A stretch of 64,000 nt of DNA, from assembly GCF_001267885.1 (NCBI RefSeq), contig NZ_CP012382.1:4017001-4081000 (forward strand), written 5' to 3'. The translations under genes were made by a program, and so were the position numbers. This DNA is from Streptomyces ambofaciens ATCC 23877 (lineage in GTDB: Bacteria; Actinomycetota; Actinomycetes; Streptomycetales; Streptomycetaceae). Below, piece by piece: positions 50,869-59,295 of this stretch; the first letter of the stretch is position 1, and every line of letters starts with the position of its first letter. The notes beneath the pieces were generated by a model that was not told where the DNA came from, searched no databases, and was given only the letters and a program-made list of their open reading frames with translations.

Positions 50869-51216
50869 ATGAGTTTCGGAGCTGGTGTGCCCACGGTCGA
50901 GGTCACGGACCTCAAGGACGGCGACTTCCTGCTGGACGTCCGCGAGGACGACGAGTGGCAGGCGGGTCATGCCGCCGGGGCGCTGCACATTCCCCTCAGC
51001 GAATTCGTGGCCCGGTACGGTGAGCTGACCGAGGCGGCGCCGCAGGACGGCCGGGTCCACGTGATCTGCCGGTCCGGCGGACGTTCGGCCCAGGTCACCA
51101 TGTACCTGGTCCAGCAGGGCGTCGACGCCGTGAACGTCGACGGCGGCATGCAGGTGTGGGCCGCGGCCGGCCGGCCGGTGGTGGACGGCAAGGGCGAGCC
51201 GGGGCACGTCCTCTAG
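50869..51216 (+). CDS. Single-domain rhodanese
   Basis: A 115-residue rhodanese starting at ATG 50869 (MSFGAGVPTVEVTDL). LLDVREDDEWQAGHAAGALHIP is the CH2A region, the active-site Cys67 lies in VICRSGGRSA, and GGMQVWAAAGRPV closes the fold. Rhodaneses transfer sulfane sulfur to thiophilic acceptors. The biological acceptor is unknown. It is probably co-transcribed with the J-domain-like gene. Confidence 0.93.
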   Translation: MSFGAGVPTVEVTDLKDGDFLLDVREDDEWQAGHAAGALHIPLSEFVARYGELTEAAPQDGRVHVICRSGGRSAQVTMYLVQQGVDAVNVDGGMQVWAAAGRPVVDGKGEPGHVL

Positions 51217-51447
51217 GACCGTCCGGTCCGTCCTGCGCGTCGCCGCGGGTGTGCCGGCCCGTGCCGGTTCGGGCGGTGGACGTGGTGACGGCCACGGCGC
51301 CGTCGGTCCGCCGGGGGTGTGCGGGCGGACGGTCCTGAGTACCGTTCCCGTTCGAACGCCGCCGAGCAGCCGCACGAGTGGCGCCCGCGCGCCCCGGTGG
51401 GGCGCGGACGGGGGCGGAACGACGGATCGGGACCGGAACGGGGCGGG

Positions 51448-52437
51448 ATGGACGCGTACGACACAGGCTCGGGCGCCCGGCAGGGGCGGGACGAGCGGGA
51501 GGGCCGGGCCGAGCGGGAACGCTCGGGCCCGTCCGAGCGGGAGGGCTCCGGCGGGTCCGACCGGCCCGGACAGCCGGAACGGTCGCGCGAACCGTCCCAG
51601 TCGGAGAAGTCCCAAGAATCAGAGGCATCCGAACCGTCCGAACCGTCCGAGCGGACGGAGGGGCCGGAGGGGCCGGGACGGGCGGACCGGGAGGCCGGTG
51701 CCGCCGTCGGGGTCGCCGACCAGGCCGCAGCCTCCAGCGGGGTCGCCGCCGAGGCCGTGGCCGGTCCCCCGGAGGAGGTCGCGGAGCCCCGTACCGGTGT
51801 CGCCGCGCTCTCCCCGCGCTACCAGATCGGTGCCGTGGTGGCCCTCGCGGTCGTCGCGGTCGCCGTCTGCGCCCACATAGGCCTGGTGTTCCTGCACGTG
51901 GCCCCGTCGAACACGCTCACCAAGCAGCACGGCGCCGCGGTCGACGAGTGGGTCTTCCCGGAGTTCGAGCAGAACTGGAAGCTCTTCGCGCCCAACCCGC
52001 TCCAGCAGAACGTCTCCGTCCAGGTCCGCGCCGAGGTGAGCGCGGCGGACGGCTCGATACGCACGACCGGCTGGTACGACCTGTCCGCCGAGGACGGCCG
52101 GGCCATCGACGGCAACCCGCTGCCGAGCCACACCCAGCAGAACGAACTCCGCCGGGCCTGGGACTTCTTCGTCGCCACCCACGACTCCGACAACCGCCCG
52201 GTGGGCCTGCGGGGCACGCTGTCCGAGACCTACCTGCGGCGCATCGCGGTGCTCCGTCTGGACCGTGCCGAGGCCGCCGAACCGGGCGGTGTCGTCGAGC
52301 GCGTCCAGTACCGTTCCCGGACCACGAACGTGAAACCGCCCTCGTGGAGCGGTGAGAAGGTCTCCGACCGGGTGACGTACCGCGAGCTGCCCTGGTGGCC
52401 GGCGTCCACCCGTGAGAAGGAAGGGGAAGCCGCGTGA
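51448..52437 (+). CDS. DUF5819 family membrane protein
   Basis: A 329-residue protein from ATG 51448. The first ~115 residues are disordered (Arg/Glu/Ser/Gly/Pro with EPSEPSE-like repeats). One transmembrane helix (~125-147) is followed by an outside domain: WVFPEFEQNWKLFAPNPLQQ (a WxLFAPNP motif typical of DUF5819), VSVQVRAEV and DRVTYRELPWWP. The stop overlaps the GTG of the HTTM gene (52434-52437), so the two proteins are translationally coupled and probably act together. Starts further upstream (to 51319) are possible but Arg-rich. Confidence 0.85.
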   Translation: MDAYDTGSGARQGRDEREGRAERERSGPSEREGSGGSDRPGQPERSREPSQSEKSQESEASEPSEPSERTEGPEGPGRADREAGAAVGVADQAAASSGVAAEAVAGPPEEVAEPRTGVAALSPRYQIGAVVALAVVAVAVCAHIGLVFLHVAPSNTLTKQHGAAVDEWVFPEFEQNWKLFAPNPLQQNVSVQVRAEVSAADGSIRTTGWYDLSAEDGRAIDGNPLPSHTQQNELRRAWDFFVATHDSDNRPVGLRGTLSETYLRRIAVLRLDRAEAAEPGGVVERVQYRSRTTNVKPPSWSGEKVSDRVTYRELPWWPASTREKEGEAA

Positions 52438-53735
52438 ACGGCATCACCCTCTCGGTCTCCCGCGGCATCGCCCGCGTCACCGGTGCCGCCCTCGGTCCCT
52501 ACCAGACCGCGGTGATCCGCATCGGTTTCAGCGCCACCTGGCTGCTCTTCCTGCTGCGCGAGCTTCCGCACCGCGACGAGTTGTACGGGCCCGGCAGCCC
52601 CTGGACCCACGGCCTCGCCGAGCAGCTGATCGCGGACAACGGCGCCTTCACGGCGCTGATGTGGTCCGACGGCCGGGCGTGGTTCGAGATCGTCTACGCG
52701 CTGGCCGTGCTGAGCAGTGTGCTGCTCCTGCTGGGGTGGCGCACCAGGACCATGTCCGTCCTCTTCATGGTCGGCGTGCTCTCGCTGCAGAACCGCAGCG
52801 TCTTCATGGGGGACGGCGGCGACAACGTCCTGCACCTGATGAGCATCTACCTGGTCCTCACGCGCTGCGGCCAGGTGTGGTCGCTGGACGCGCGCCGGGC
52901 GCGGCGGGAGCACGAGGCCCGCGCGCGCGGGGAGCGGGTCGTGGACCGGGTCGGTCCGGCGCTGTGGTGCGTGTTCGGGTTCGTGCTGCTCACGGTGGTG
53001 CTGGCGGGCGGACTGGACGGCGACTGGTTCGTCCCGGCGCTGCTGTGGGCGGTCTGGGTCGCGCAGGGCCTGTGGTGGGCCGTGGGGCGCCTCACCGGGA
53101 GCGGCGAGCCGCGTCAGCTGCTCGACGTGATCACCAACATCGTGCACAACGGCGCGCTGGTGGTGATCATGGCCGAGGCCTGCCTGATCTACGCCACCGC
53201 GGGCTGGTACAAGATCCAGGGGTCGCGTTGGCAGGACGGCACCGCGGTCTACTACCCGCTGCACCTGGACTACTTCTCGCCGTGGCCCGCGCTCTCCGAC
53301 GCGCTGTCCGCGAACGGCACCATGGTCATGCTCATCACCTACGGCACGGTCGCCGTGCAGGTCGCCTTCCCGTTCACGCTGTTCAACCGGCGGGTGAAGA
53401 ACGTCCTGCTGGCCGCCATGATGACGGAGCACGCGGTGATCGCCGTCGTGCTGGGGCTGCCGTTCTTCTCGCTGGCGATGATCGCCGCCGACGCGGTCTT
53501 CCTGCCCACCTCGTTCCTGCGCCGTGCGGGGGACCGGGCCGTGCGGGTGCGTGACCGGCTGGCGGGCCGCCGGCGGGCCGGGCGCGAGGGCGGGGCGACG
53601 GTGCCCGGCCCCCGGACCGGGTCCGGGGCACTCGGCGCGGCGACCGGGACGGGCGGCCGTGCGGAGGCGGGGACCGGAGCCGGGGCCGGGGACAAGAGGG
53701 ACGCCGAGCAGGCGCACGTAGGCTTCGGGGCATGA
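52434..53735 (+). CDS. HTTM domain (vitamin K-dependent carboxylase-like) membrane protein
   Basis: A 433-residue polytopic protein with 8 or so membrane helices. It shows the HTTM pattern: IRIGFSATWLLFLL near the N-terminus, LSLQNRSVFMGDGGDNVLHL (loop with Asp/Asn), and YKIQGSRWQDGTAVYYPLHL (the W-x-DG segment common to the superfamily). True gamma-carboxylases also have a lumenal domain, missing here unless the DUF5819 partner supplies it. The ~75-residue C-terminal tail is basic and disordered. Its stop overlaps the methyltransferase start (ATGA, 53732-53735). Confidence 0.87.
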   Translation: MNGITLSVSRGIARVTGAALGPYQTAVIRIGFSATWLLFLLRELPHRDELYGPGSPWTHGLAEQLIADNGAFTALMWSDGRAWFEIVYALAVLSSVLLLLGWRTRTMSVLFMVGVLSLQNRSVFMGDGGDNVLHLMSIYLVLTRCGQVWSLDARRARREHEARARGERVVDRVGPALWCVFGFVLLTVVLAGGLDGDWFVPALLWAVWVAQGLWWAVGRLTGSGEPRQLLDVITNIVHNGALVVIMAEACLIYATAGWYKIQGSRWQDGTAVYYPLHLDYFSPWPALSDALSANGTMVMLITYGTVAVQVAFPFTLFNRRVKNVLLAAMMTEHAVIAVVLGLPFFSLAMIAADAVFLPTSFLRRAGDRAVRVRDRLAGRRRAGREGGATVPGPRTGSGALGAATGTGGRAEAGTGAGAGDKRDAEQAHVGFGA

Positions 53736-54493
53736 CCGACTCCGACCTGCTGGGCGCCTGGCGCCGGCACGCCGGTGCGTGCGTGCTGCTGGACGGCTTC
53801 CACGCCCTCAAGCACGCGCTGCGCTTCGGCGCCGAGGTCCCGGTGGCCGTCACCGGCGACCGCGCGGGCGCCCTGGCCCTCGCCGAGGAGCTGGCTCCGG
53901 ATCTGCGGGAGGCCCTGGACGCTCTGCTGGCCGAGGTGCCGCGGGAGACCTACGCCTCCCTCGTCCCGCGCCCGCACCCCACCGCGGTGGCCGCCCTGGC
54001 CGTACGGCCCGCGCGGGAGGCCCAGCTGCGGGCGCTGGGGCACCTGCCCCGCACCGCGCCCGTCGTCGTCCTCGACCAGCCCCGCAACCTGGGCAACGCG
54101 GGGGCGGTGGTCCGGCTGGCCGCCGGTTTCGGGGCGACCGGTGTCGTCACCACAGGCCCGCTCGACCCGTGGCATCCCACGGTGGTGCGCGGCGGAGCGG
54201 GGCTGCACTTCGCGACCGCCGTGGAGCGGCTGGACGTCGGGGACCTGCCGCCGGGTCCGGTGTTCGCCCTGGACCCGGAAGGCGAGGACATCCGCGGGCT
54301 GAAGCTGCCGGACGACGCGCTGCTCGCGTTCGGCTCCGAGCGCAGCGGACTCTCGGACGAGCTGCGCGCGCGTGCCGACCATCTGGTGGCGCTGCCGATG
54401 CGCCCCCAGGTCTCCAGCTACAACCTCGCGACCAGTGTGGCCATGACGCTGTACCACTGGAGCGCGACCGGGGGCGCGGTCCGGGCCTCCTAG
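53732..54493 (+). CDS. TrmH/SpoU family RNA 2'-O-methyltransferase
   Basis: A 253-residue SPOUT methyltransferase. An N-terminal substrate-binding part precedes the knotted SAM-binding core: VVVLDQPRNLGNAGAVVRLA (motif 1), LLAFGSERSGLSDEL (motif 2) and LPMRPQVSSYNLATSVAMTL (motif 3). It would 2'-O-methylate a ribose in rRNA or tRNA; the target base is unknown. It is translationally coupled to the HTTM gene. The TAG stop is shared in a CTAG palindrome with the stop of convergent paaN. Confidence 0.92.
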   Translation: MTDSDLLGAWRRHAGACVLLDGFHALKHALRFGAEVPVAVTGDRAGALALAEELAPDLREALDALLAEVPRETYASLVPRPHPTAVAALAVRPAREAQLRALGHLPRTAPVVVLDQPRNLGNAGAVVRLAAGFGATGVVTTGPLDPWHPTVVRGGAGLHFATAVERLDVGDLPPGPVFALDPEGEDIRGLKLPDDALLAFGSERSGLSDELRARADHLVALPMRPQVSSYNLATSVAMTLYHWSATGGAVRAS

Positions 54494-56181
54494 GCCTCCC
54501 GGCGCACCTCCACCACCCGGAAGCGGTTCGCGACGAACGCGCCGTCGCACAGGGCCGCGTTGGCCGCCGGGTTGCCGCCCGAGCCGTGGAAGTCGGAGAA
54601 GGCCGCCGTCTGGTTGACGTACACCCCGCCGGTGAGGTTGAGGGAGAGCTGGGCCGCCTCCTCCAGGCAGACCTCCCGCACGGCCTCCTCGACCTGCGTG
54701 TCGTTCGTGTACGCGCCCACCGTCATCGCGCCCTTCTCCCGGATGCTGTGCCGCAGCAGCCGCACGGCGTGGTCCGCGGAGTCGACGGCGACGGCGAAGG
54801 AGACGGGGCCGAAGCACTCGCTGGTGTAGGCGGCCTCGTCGTCCGGCTTGGCGCCGTCCAGCTTGACGATCACCGGGGTGCGCACGACCGCGTCCGGGAA
54901 GTCCGGGTTGGTCACCTCGCGGGAGGCCAGGGCGACCTCGCCGAGGCCGGCGGCGGCCTCCAGACGGGCCTTGACGTCCGGGTTGACGATCGCGCCGAGC
55001 AGGGCGTTCGCCCGGGCGTCGTCGCCGAGGAGTCCGTCCACCGCCCGCGCCAGGTCGGCGGTCACCTCGTCGTAGGACTTGGCGCCCTGGTCGGTGCGGA
55101 TGCCCTCGCGGGGGATGAGCAGGTTCTGCGGGGTGGTGCACATCTGGCCGCTGTAGAGGGACAGCGAGAAGGCCAGGTTGGAGAGCATGCCCTGGTAGTC
55201 GTCGGTCGACTCCACGATGACCGTGTTGACGCCGGCCTTCTCCGTGAAGACCTGCGCCTGGCGGGCGTTGGCCTCCAGCCAGTCGCCGAAGGAGGTGGAG
55301 CCGGTGTAGTCGATGATCCGGATCTCGGGGCGGGTCGCCAGGGTCTTGGCGATGCCCTCGCCGGGACGCTCGGTGGCCAGCGCGACCAGGTTCGGGTCGA
55401 AACCGGCCTCGGCGAGGACCGCGCGGGCGGCCTGCACGGTCAGCGCCAGCGGCAGCACCGCGCGCGGGTGGGGCTTGACCAGGACCGCGTTGCCGGTGGC
55501 GAGGGAGGCGAAGAGGCCCGGATAGCCGTTCCACGTGGGGAAGGTGTTGCAGCCGATGACCAGGCCGATGCCCCGCGGCACCGGCGTGAACCGCTTGGTC
55601 AGCGCCAGCGGGTCGCGCTTGCCCTGCGGCTTGGTCCACTCCGCGGTGTCGGGGGTGCGGACCTGCTCCGCATAGGCGTACGCCACCGCCTCCAGCCCGC
55701 GGTCCTGCGCGTGCGGGCCGCCCGCCTGGAAGGCCATCATGAAGGCCTGTCCCGAGGTGTGCATGACGGCCTGCGCGAACTCCATCGTCCGGTCGCTGAT
55801 CCGCTTGAGGACCTCCAGGCAGACCATGGCGCGCAGCTCGGCGCCCGCGTCCCGCCACGCCTTCTGGCCGGCCCGCATGGCGGGCAGCAGCACGTCGACG
55901 TCCGCGTGCGGGTACGTCACGCCCAGCTCGACGCCGTACGGGGAGACCTCCCCGCCCACCCAGTCGTCGGTGCCGGGCTGGCCGAGGTCGAGGCGGGTGC
56001 CGAGCAGGGCGTCGAAGGCGGCCTTGCCCGCGGCCGTGTCCAGGCTGCCGTTCTCCCCGTAGGCCTTGGGGTGCTCGGGGTGGGGGGACCAGTACGCGCG
56101 CGTGCGGATCGTCTCCAGCGCCTGGTCCAGGGTCGGCCGGTGCCGGTCGATCAGCTGGTGCGCGGTGAGTTCGGCGGCCAT
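54490..56181 (-). CDS. paaN: Phenylacetic acid degradation protein PaaN (aldehyde dehydrogenase family)
   Basis: A 563-residue aldehyde dehydrogenase-like protein with TPVPRGIGLVIGCNTFPTWN, the NAD-binding YTGSTSFGDWLEAN, the catalytic Cys in SLYSGQMCTTPQN and the C-terminal FSDFHGSGGNPAAN. This is the stand-alone PaaN type without a hydratase domain. In phenylacetate or related aromatic catabolism it handles a ring-opened semialdehyde CoA ester. It diverges from the 3-hydroxyacyl-CoA dehydrogenase across a 174-bp spacer containing a TetR-type palindrome. The rest of the paa pathway is not in the window. Confidence 0.9.
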   Translation of the reverse strand: MAAELTAHQLIDRHRPTLDQALETIRTRAYWSPHPEHPKAYGENGSLDTAAGKAAFDALLGTRLDLGQPGTDDWVGGEVSPYGVELGVTYPHADVDVLLPAMRAGQKAWRDAGAELRAMVCLEVLKRISDRTMEFAQAVMHTSGQAFMMAFQAGGPHAQDRGLEAVAYAYAEQVRTPDTAEWTKPQGKRDPLALTKRFTPVPRGIGLVIGCNTFPTWNGYPGLFASLATGNAVLVKPHPRAVLPLALTVQAARAVLAEAGFDPNLVALATERPGEGIAKTLATRPEIRIIDYTGSTSFGDWLEANARQAQVFTEKAGVNTVIVESTDDYQGMLSNLAFSLSLYSGQMCTTPQNLLIPREGIRTDQGAKSYDEVTADLARAVDGLLGDDARANALLGAIVNPDVKARLEAAAGLGEVALASREVTNPDFPDAVVRTPVIVKLDGAKPDDEAAYTSECFGPVSFAVAVDSADHAVRLLRHSIREKGAMTVGAYTNDTQVEEAVREVCLEEAAQLSLNLTGGVYVNQTAAFSDFHGSGGNPAANAALCDGAFVANRFRVVEVRREA

Positions 56182-56285
56182 GCGGGACCAACTCCTCGTC
56201 TCTCACGAACCCGCCGTCGACTCCTTCGTCGAGTTCGTGACCTGGGGGGAAACCTGGGCAGAAACAGGCGGACACGGCTAGAGTA

Positions 56286-56299
56286 ACCGAACGATCGGT
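56286..56299. promoter_or_regulatory. TetR-type operator palindrome between paaN and the dehydrogenase
   Basis: ACCGAACGATCGGT is a 5-4-5 dyad in the divergent spacer, 57 bp before the dehydrogenase ATG and 105 bp before the paaN ATG. It fits the ACCGnnCGnnCGGT core that I recall for actinobacterial PaaR-type regulators. A near-identical site lies at 59223-59236. Confidence 0.7.
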
Positions 56300-56355
56300 C
56301 GGGACAAGGGGGACCGCCGCATCTGTGGAAAACCCCGTGCGGGAGGATCGCGCAC

Positions 56356-57897
56356 ATGACAGCACTCGACCTCAGCAGCCCCGTGGCCGTCGTCGGCACC
56401 GGCACCATGGGCCAGGGCATAGCCCAGGTGGCGCTGGTCGCGGGCCACCCCGTACGGCTGTACGACGCCGTCGCCGGGCGGGCCCGGGAAGCGGCCGACG
56501 CGATCGGCGCCAGGCTCGACCGGCTCGTCGAGAAAGAGCGGCTCACGGGCGCCGAGCGGGACGCGGCCCGCGCCCGGCTGAAGCCCGCCGAGGCGCTCGG
56601 CGACCTCGCCGGCTGCGCACTGGTCGTCGAGGCGGTCCTGGAGCGGCTGGACGTCAAGCGGGAACTGTTCCGTGCGCTGGAGGACGTGGTCGGCGACGAC
56701 TGCCTGCTCGCCACCAACACCTCCTCCCTGTCCGTCACCGCCGTCGGTGGCGCGCTGCGCGTACCCGGCCGCTTCGTCGGCCTGCACTTCTTCAATCCCG
56801 CGCCCCTCCTGCCGCTGGTGGAGGTGGTCTCCGGGTACGCGACCGACGCCGCGTCGGCCACGCGCGCGTACGAGACGGCCCGCGCCTGGGGCAAGACCCC
56901 GGTCGCCTGCGCCGACACCCCCGGCTTCGTCGTCAACCGCATCGCCCGGCCCTTCTACGCGGAGGCCTTCGCGGTGTTCGAGGAGCGGGCCGCCGACCCC
57001 ACCACCATCGACGCGGTGCTGCGCGAGTCGGGCGGCTTCAGGATGGGCGCCTTCGAGCTGACCGACCTCATCGGGCAGGACGTCAACGAGTCCGTCACGC
57101 GCTCCGTGTGGGAGGCGTTCTTCCAGGACGTGCGGTTCACGCCGTCCCTGGCCCAGCGCCGCCTCGTCGAGTCCGGCCGGCTCGGGCGCAAGAGCGGGCA
57201 GGGCTGGTACGACTACCGGGACGGGGCCGGGCGGCCCGCGCCGCACACCGCCGAGCCCGCCGACCGGCCCGCCCGCGTGGTCGTCGAGGGCGACCTGGGG
57301 CCCGCCGCCGAGCTGGTCGAGCTGATCCGTGAGGCGGGCATCGAGGTCCGCGAGGAGAGCGGCGACGACCGGCCGTTCGCGCCGCTCGCCGGGGCCGGGG
57401 CGCTCACCCTGCCCGGCGGCGGACGGCTGCACCTCACCGGAGGGCAGACCTCCACCGAGCTGGGCGACGTCGTCCACTTCGACCTCGCCCTCGACTACCG
57501 GCGGGCCACGCGCGTCGCCCTGGCCCCCTCCCAGACCGCCTCGCCCCGCACCCTGGCCGAGGCCACCGGCCTCTTCCAGGCGCTCGGCAAGCAGGTCAGC
57601 GTCATCGGCGACGTGCCCGGCATGATCGTGGCGCGCACGGTCGCGCGGATCGTCGACCTCGCGCACGACGCGGTCGCCCGGGGGGTGGCCTCCGCCGAGG
57701 ACGTCGACACCGCGATGCGCCTCGGTGTGAACTATCCCCTCGGGCCCGTCGAGTGGGGCCGCCGGCTGGGTCCGTGGTGGGTGCACGACCTGCTCGGCGA
57801 GCTGCACCTGCGCGAGCCCACCGGGCGCTACGCCCCGTCCCGCGCGCTCAACCGTCAGGCGCACCTGACCGACGCAGGGGAGGACACCCCCTCATGA
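56356..57897 (+). CDS. 3-hydroxyacyl-CoA dehydrogenase (phenylacetate pathway type)
   Basis: A 513-residue NAD-dependent enzyme with the Rossmann motif VAVVGTGTMGQGIAQVAL (~10-27), the catalytic His-containing GLHFFNPAPLLPLVEVV and FVVNRIARPFYAEA. A second 3HCDH C-terminal module near the end (GMIVARTVARIVDLAHDAVA; GVNYPLGPVEWG) gives the duplicated helical architecture of PaaH/PaaC. It probably oxidises 3-hydroxyadipyl-CoA. ATG at 56356 is preceded by GGGAGGATC. The stop overlaps the TetR start (ATGA, 57894-57897). Confidence 0.9.
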   Translation: MTALDLSSPVAVVGTGTMGQGIAQVALVAGHPVRLYDAVAGRAREAADAIGARLDRLVEKERLTGAERDAARARLKPAEALGDLAGCALVVEAVLERLDVKRELFRALEDVVGDDCLLATNTSSLSVTAVGGALRVPGRFVGLHFFNPAPLLPLVEVVSGYATDAASATRAYETARAWGKTPVACADTPGFVVNRIARPFYAEAFAVFEERAADPTTIDAVLRESGGFRMGAFELTDLIGQDVNESVTRSVWEAFFQDVRFTPSLAQRRLVESGRLGRKSGQGWYDYRDGAGRPAPHTAEPADRPARVVVEGDLGPAAELVELIREAGIEVREESGDDRPFAPLAGAGALTLPGGGRLHLTGGQTSTELGDVVHFDLALDYRRATRVALAPSQTASPRTLAEATGLFQALGKQVSVIGDVPGMIVARTVARIVDLAHDAVARGVASAEDVDTAMRLGVNYPLGPVEWGRRLGPWWVHDLLGELHLREPTGRYAPSRALNRQAHLTDAGEDTPS

Positions 57898-58496
57898 CCA
57901 CCGCCAAGCGCGACACGTACACGCCCGAGACCCTCCTGTCCGTCGCCGTGCAGGTCTTCATCGAGCGCGGCTACGACGGCACCTCCATGGAGCACCTGTC
58001 CAAGGCGGCCGGCATCTCCAAGTCGTCGATCTACCACCACGTCACGGGCAAGGAGGAGCTGCTGCGCCGGGCCGTGAGCCGGGCCCTGGACGAGCTCTTC
58101 GGGATCCTCGGCGAGGAGCACGCGTGCGTGGGGTCCGCCGCCGAGCGGCTGGAGTACGTCGTGCGCCGCATGGTCGAGGTGCTCATGGCCGAGCTGCCCT
58201 ACGTGACCCTGCTGCTGCGGGTGCGCGGCAACACGGACACCGAGCGGTGGGCGCTGGAGCGGCGGCGCGAGTTCGACCACCGGGTCGCCGACCTGCTGAA
58301 GGCGGCGGCGGCCGAGGGGGACGTGCGCGCGGACGTGGAGGTGCGGCTCGCGACCCGCCTGGTCTTCGGCATGATCAACTCGATCGTGGAGTGGTACCGC
58401 CCCGAGGGCCCCGACGGCCGGGGCGGCGCACGGGAACGCGAGGTGGTCGACGCGGTGGCGCGCCTGGTGTTCGGGGGGCTGCGCAAGGCCTCCTGA
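57894..58496 (+). CDS. TetR family transcriptional regulator
   Basis: A 200-residue regulator with an N-terminal HTH: SVAVQVFIERGYDGTSMEHL and SKAAGISKSSIYHHVTGKEE (residues ~15-56), followed by an all-helical ligand domain. Translational coupling to the dehydrogenase and the nearby palindrome point to a PaaR-like repressor of paaN and the dehydrogenase, perhaps sensing phenylacetyl-CoA or another acyl-CoA. The same palindrome before bkdA suggests a second target. Ligand and repression are inference. Confidence 0.9.
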   Translation: MTTAKRDTYTPETLLSVAVQVFIERGYDGTSMEHLSKAAGISKSSIYHHVTGKEELLRRAVSRALDELFGILGEEHACVGSAAERLEYVVRRMVEVLMAELPYVTLLLRVRGNTDTERWALERRREFDHRVADLLKAAAAEGDVRADVEVRLATRLVFGMINSIVEWYRPEGPDGRGGAREREVVDAVARLVFGGLRKAS

Positions 58497-58562
58497 GCCG
58501 AGTGGGCCGAGTGGGCCGAGTGGGCCGAGTGGGCCGTTCGGGCCGAGTGGGCCGACTGGGCC
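58497..58562. repeat. 9-bp tandem repeat GCCGAGTGG
   Basis: About seven copies of GCCGAGTGG, two of them variant, run directly after the TetR stop, in the convergent spacer before the Lrp gene. It is non-coding, and could act as a slipped-strand or weak terminator region. There is no obvious hairpin. Confidence 0.85.
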
Positions 58563-58602
58563 GGGAACAGGCTCGCTTTCGGCTCGTCTCCCGGTCCGGC
58601 GG

Positions 58603-59121
58603 TCAGCTCTGCGGTTCCAGGTCCTCGGTCTCGAAGACCAGCAGGGTGCGGGTGCTGAGCACCTCCGGGATGGCCTGGAGCCGGGTGAGCACCAGCTCGC
58701 GCAGGGCCCGGTTGTCGGGCGTGTGCACCAGGAGCAGGACGTCGAAGTCACCGCCCACCAGGGCGATGTGGGAGGCCCCGGGGAGCTGCCGCAGCTGCGC
58801 GCGGACGGTGCGCCAGGAGTTCTGGACGATCTTCAGGGTGATGTAGGCCGAGGTGCCGTGCCCCGCCCGTTCATGGTCGACGCGGGCGCCGAAGCCGCGG
58901 ATGACACCGTCCTCGACGAGCCGGTTGATGCGGGCGTAGGCGTTCGCGCGCGAGACGTGCACCCGATCGGCGACCGAGCGTATCGAGGCGCGTCCGTCCG
59001 CCTGGAGCATGCGCAGGATGTCCTGGTCGATGGCGTCCAGCGGACGGGCGGGCGGCGGGGGTCCGGCGTCGTCCGGGCCGTCGGCGTCCTGCGGGCGCTC
59101 GGCCATTTGTTCAGATGCCAT
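58603..59121 (-). CDS. bkdR: Lrp/AsnC family regulator, likely BkdR
   Basis: A 172-residue feast/famine regulator. An N-terminal extension of ~28 residues precedes an HTH domain (DAIDQDILRMLQADGRASIR then VADRVHVSRANAYARINRL, ~29-67). The RAM ligand domain carries GTSAYITLKI and HIALVGGDFDVLLLVHTPD. Divergence from bkdABC is the standard layout for BkdR, which controls branched-chain keto acid dehydrogenase genes in response to branched-chain amino acids or keto acids. The ATG at 59119-59121 has a weak GGGGGC upstream; an ATG five codons in is an alternative. Confidence 0.88.
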   Translation of the reverse strand: MASEQMAERPQDADGPDDAGPPPPARPLDAIDQDILRMLQADGRASIRSVADRVHVSRANAYARINRLVEDGVIRGFGARVDHERAGHGTSAYITLKIVQNSWRTVRAQLRQLPGASHIALVGGDFDVLLLVHTPDNRALRELVLTRLQAIPEVLSTRTLLVFETEDLEPQS

Positions 59122-59166
59122 GTGCCCCCGCCTTCCCGCCGTGGACGTACTGCGTCCATCTCAGGC

Positions 59167-59188
59167 TGTGGAGAACCGTTTGTCCACA
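59167..59188. promoter_or_regulatory. DnaA box pair in the bkdR-bkdA spacer
   Basis: TGTGGAGAA at 59167-59175 (8/9, reverse strand) and TTGTCCACA at 59180-59188 (perfect, forward) lie 4 bases apart, upstream of bkdA. Role unknown; a fortuitous match is possible 52 kb from oriC. Confidence 0.4.
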
Positions 59189-59222
59189 GCCTGGGGCCGC
59201 CTGTAGCCAAAATGTGCCGGCG

Positions 59223-59236
59223 ACCGAACAATCGGT
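59223..59236. promoter_or_regulatory. TetR-type operator palindrome upstream of bkdA
   Basis: ACCGAACAATCGGT differs in one base from the palindrome at 56286-56299 and lies 60 bp before the bkdA ATG, inside the likely promoter. It suggests that the TetR regulator at 57894 also binds here. Confidence 0.65.
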
Positions 59237-59295
59237 AGGTGAGGCCCGTCACACCCGTGGCGAGCCCGAAGCCGCTCCCACGAGGAGGTGCCGTC

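Noticed and set aside
55528..55541. parS-like GTTCCACGTGGGGA inside paaN
   Set aside because: Four mismatches to the 14-bp consensus, and it is explained by coding sequence.
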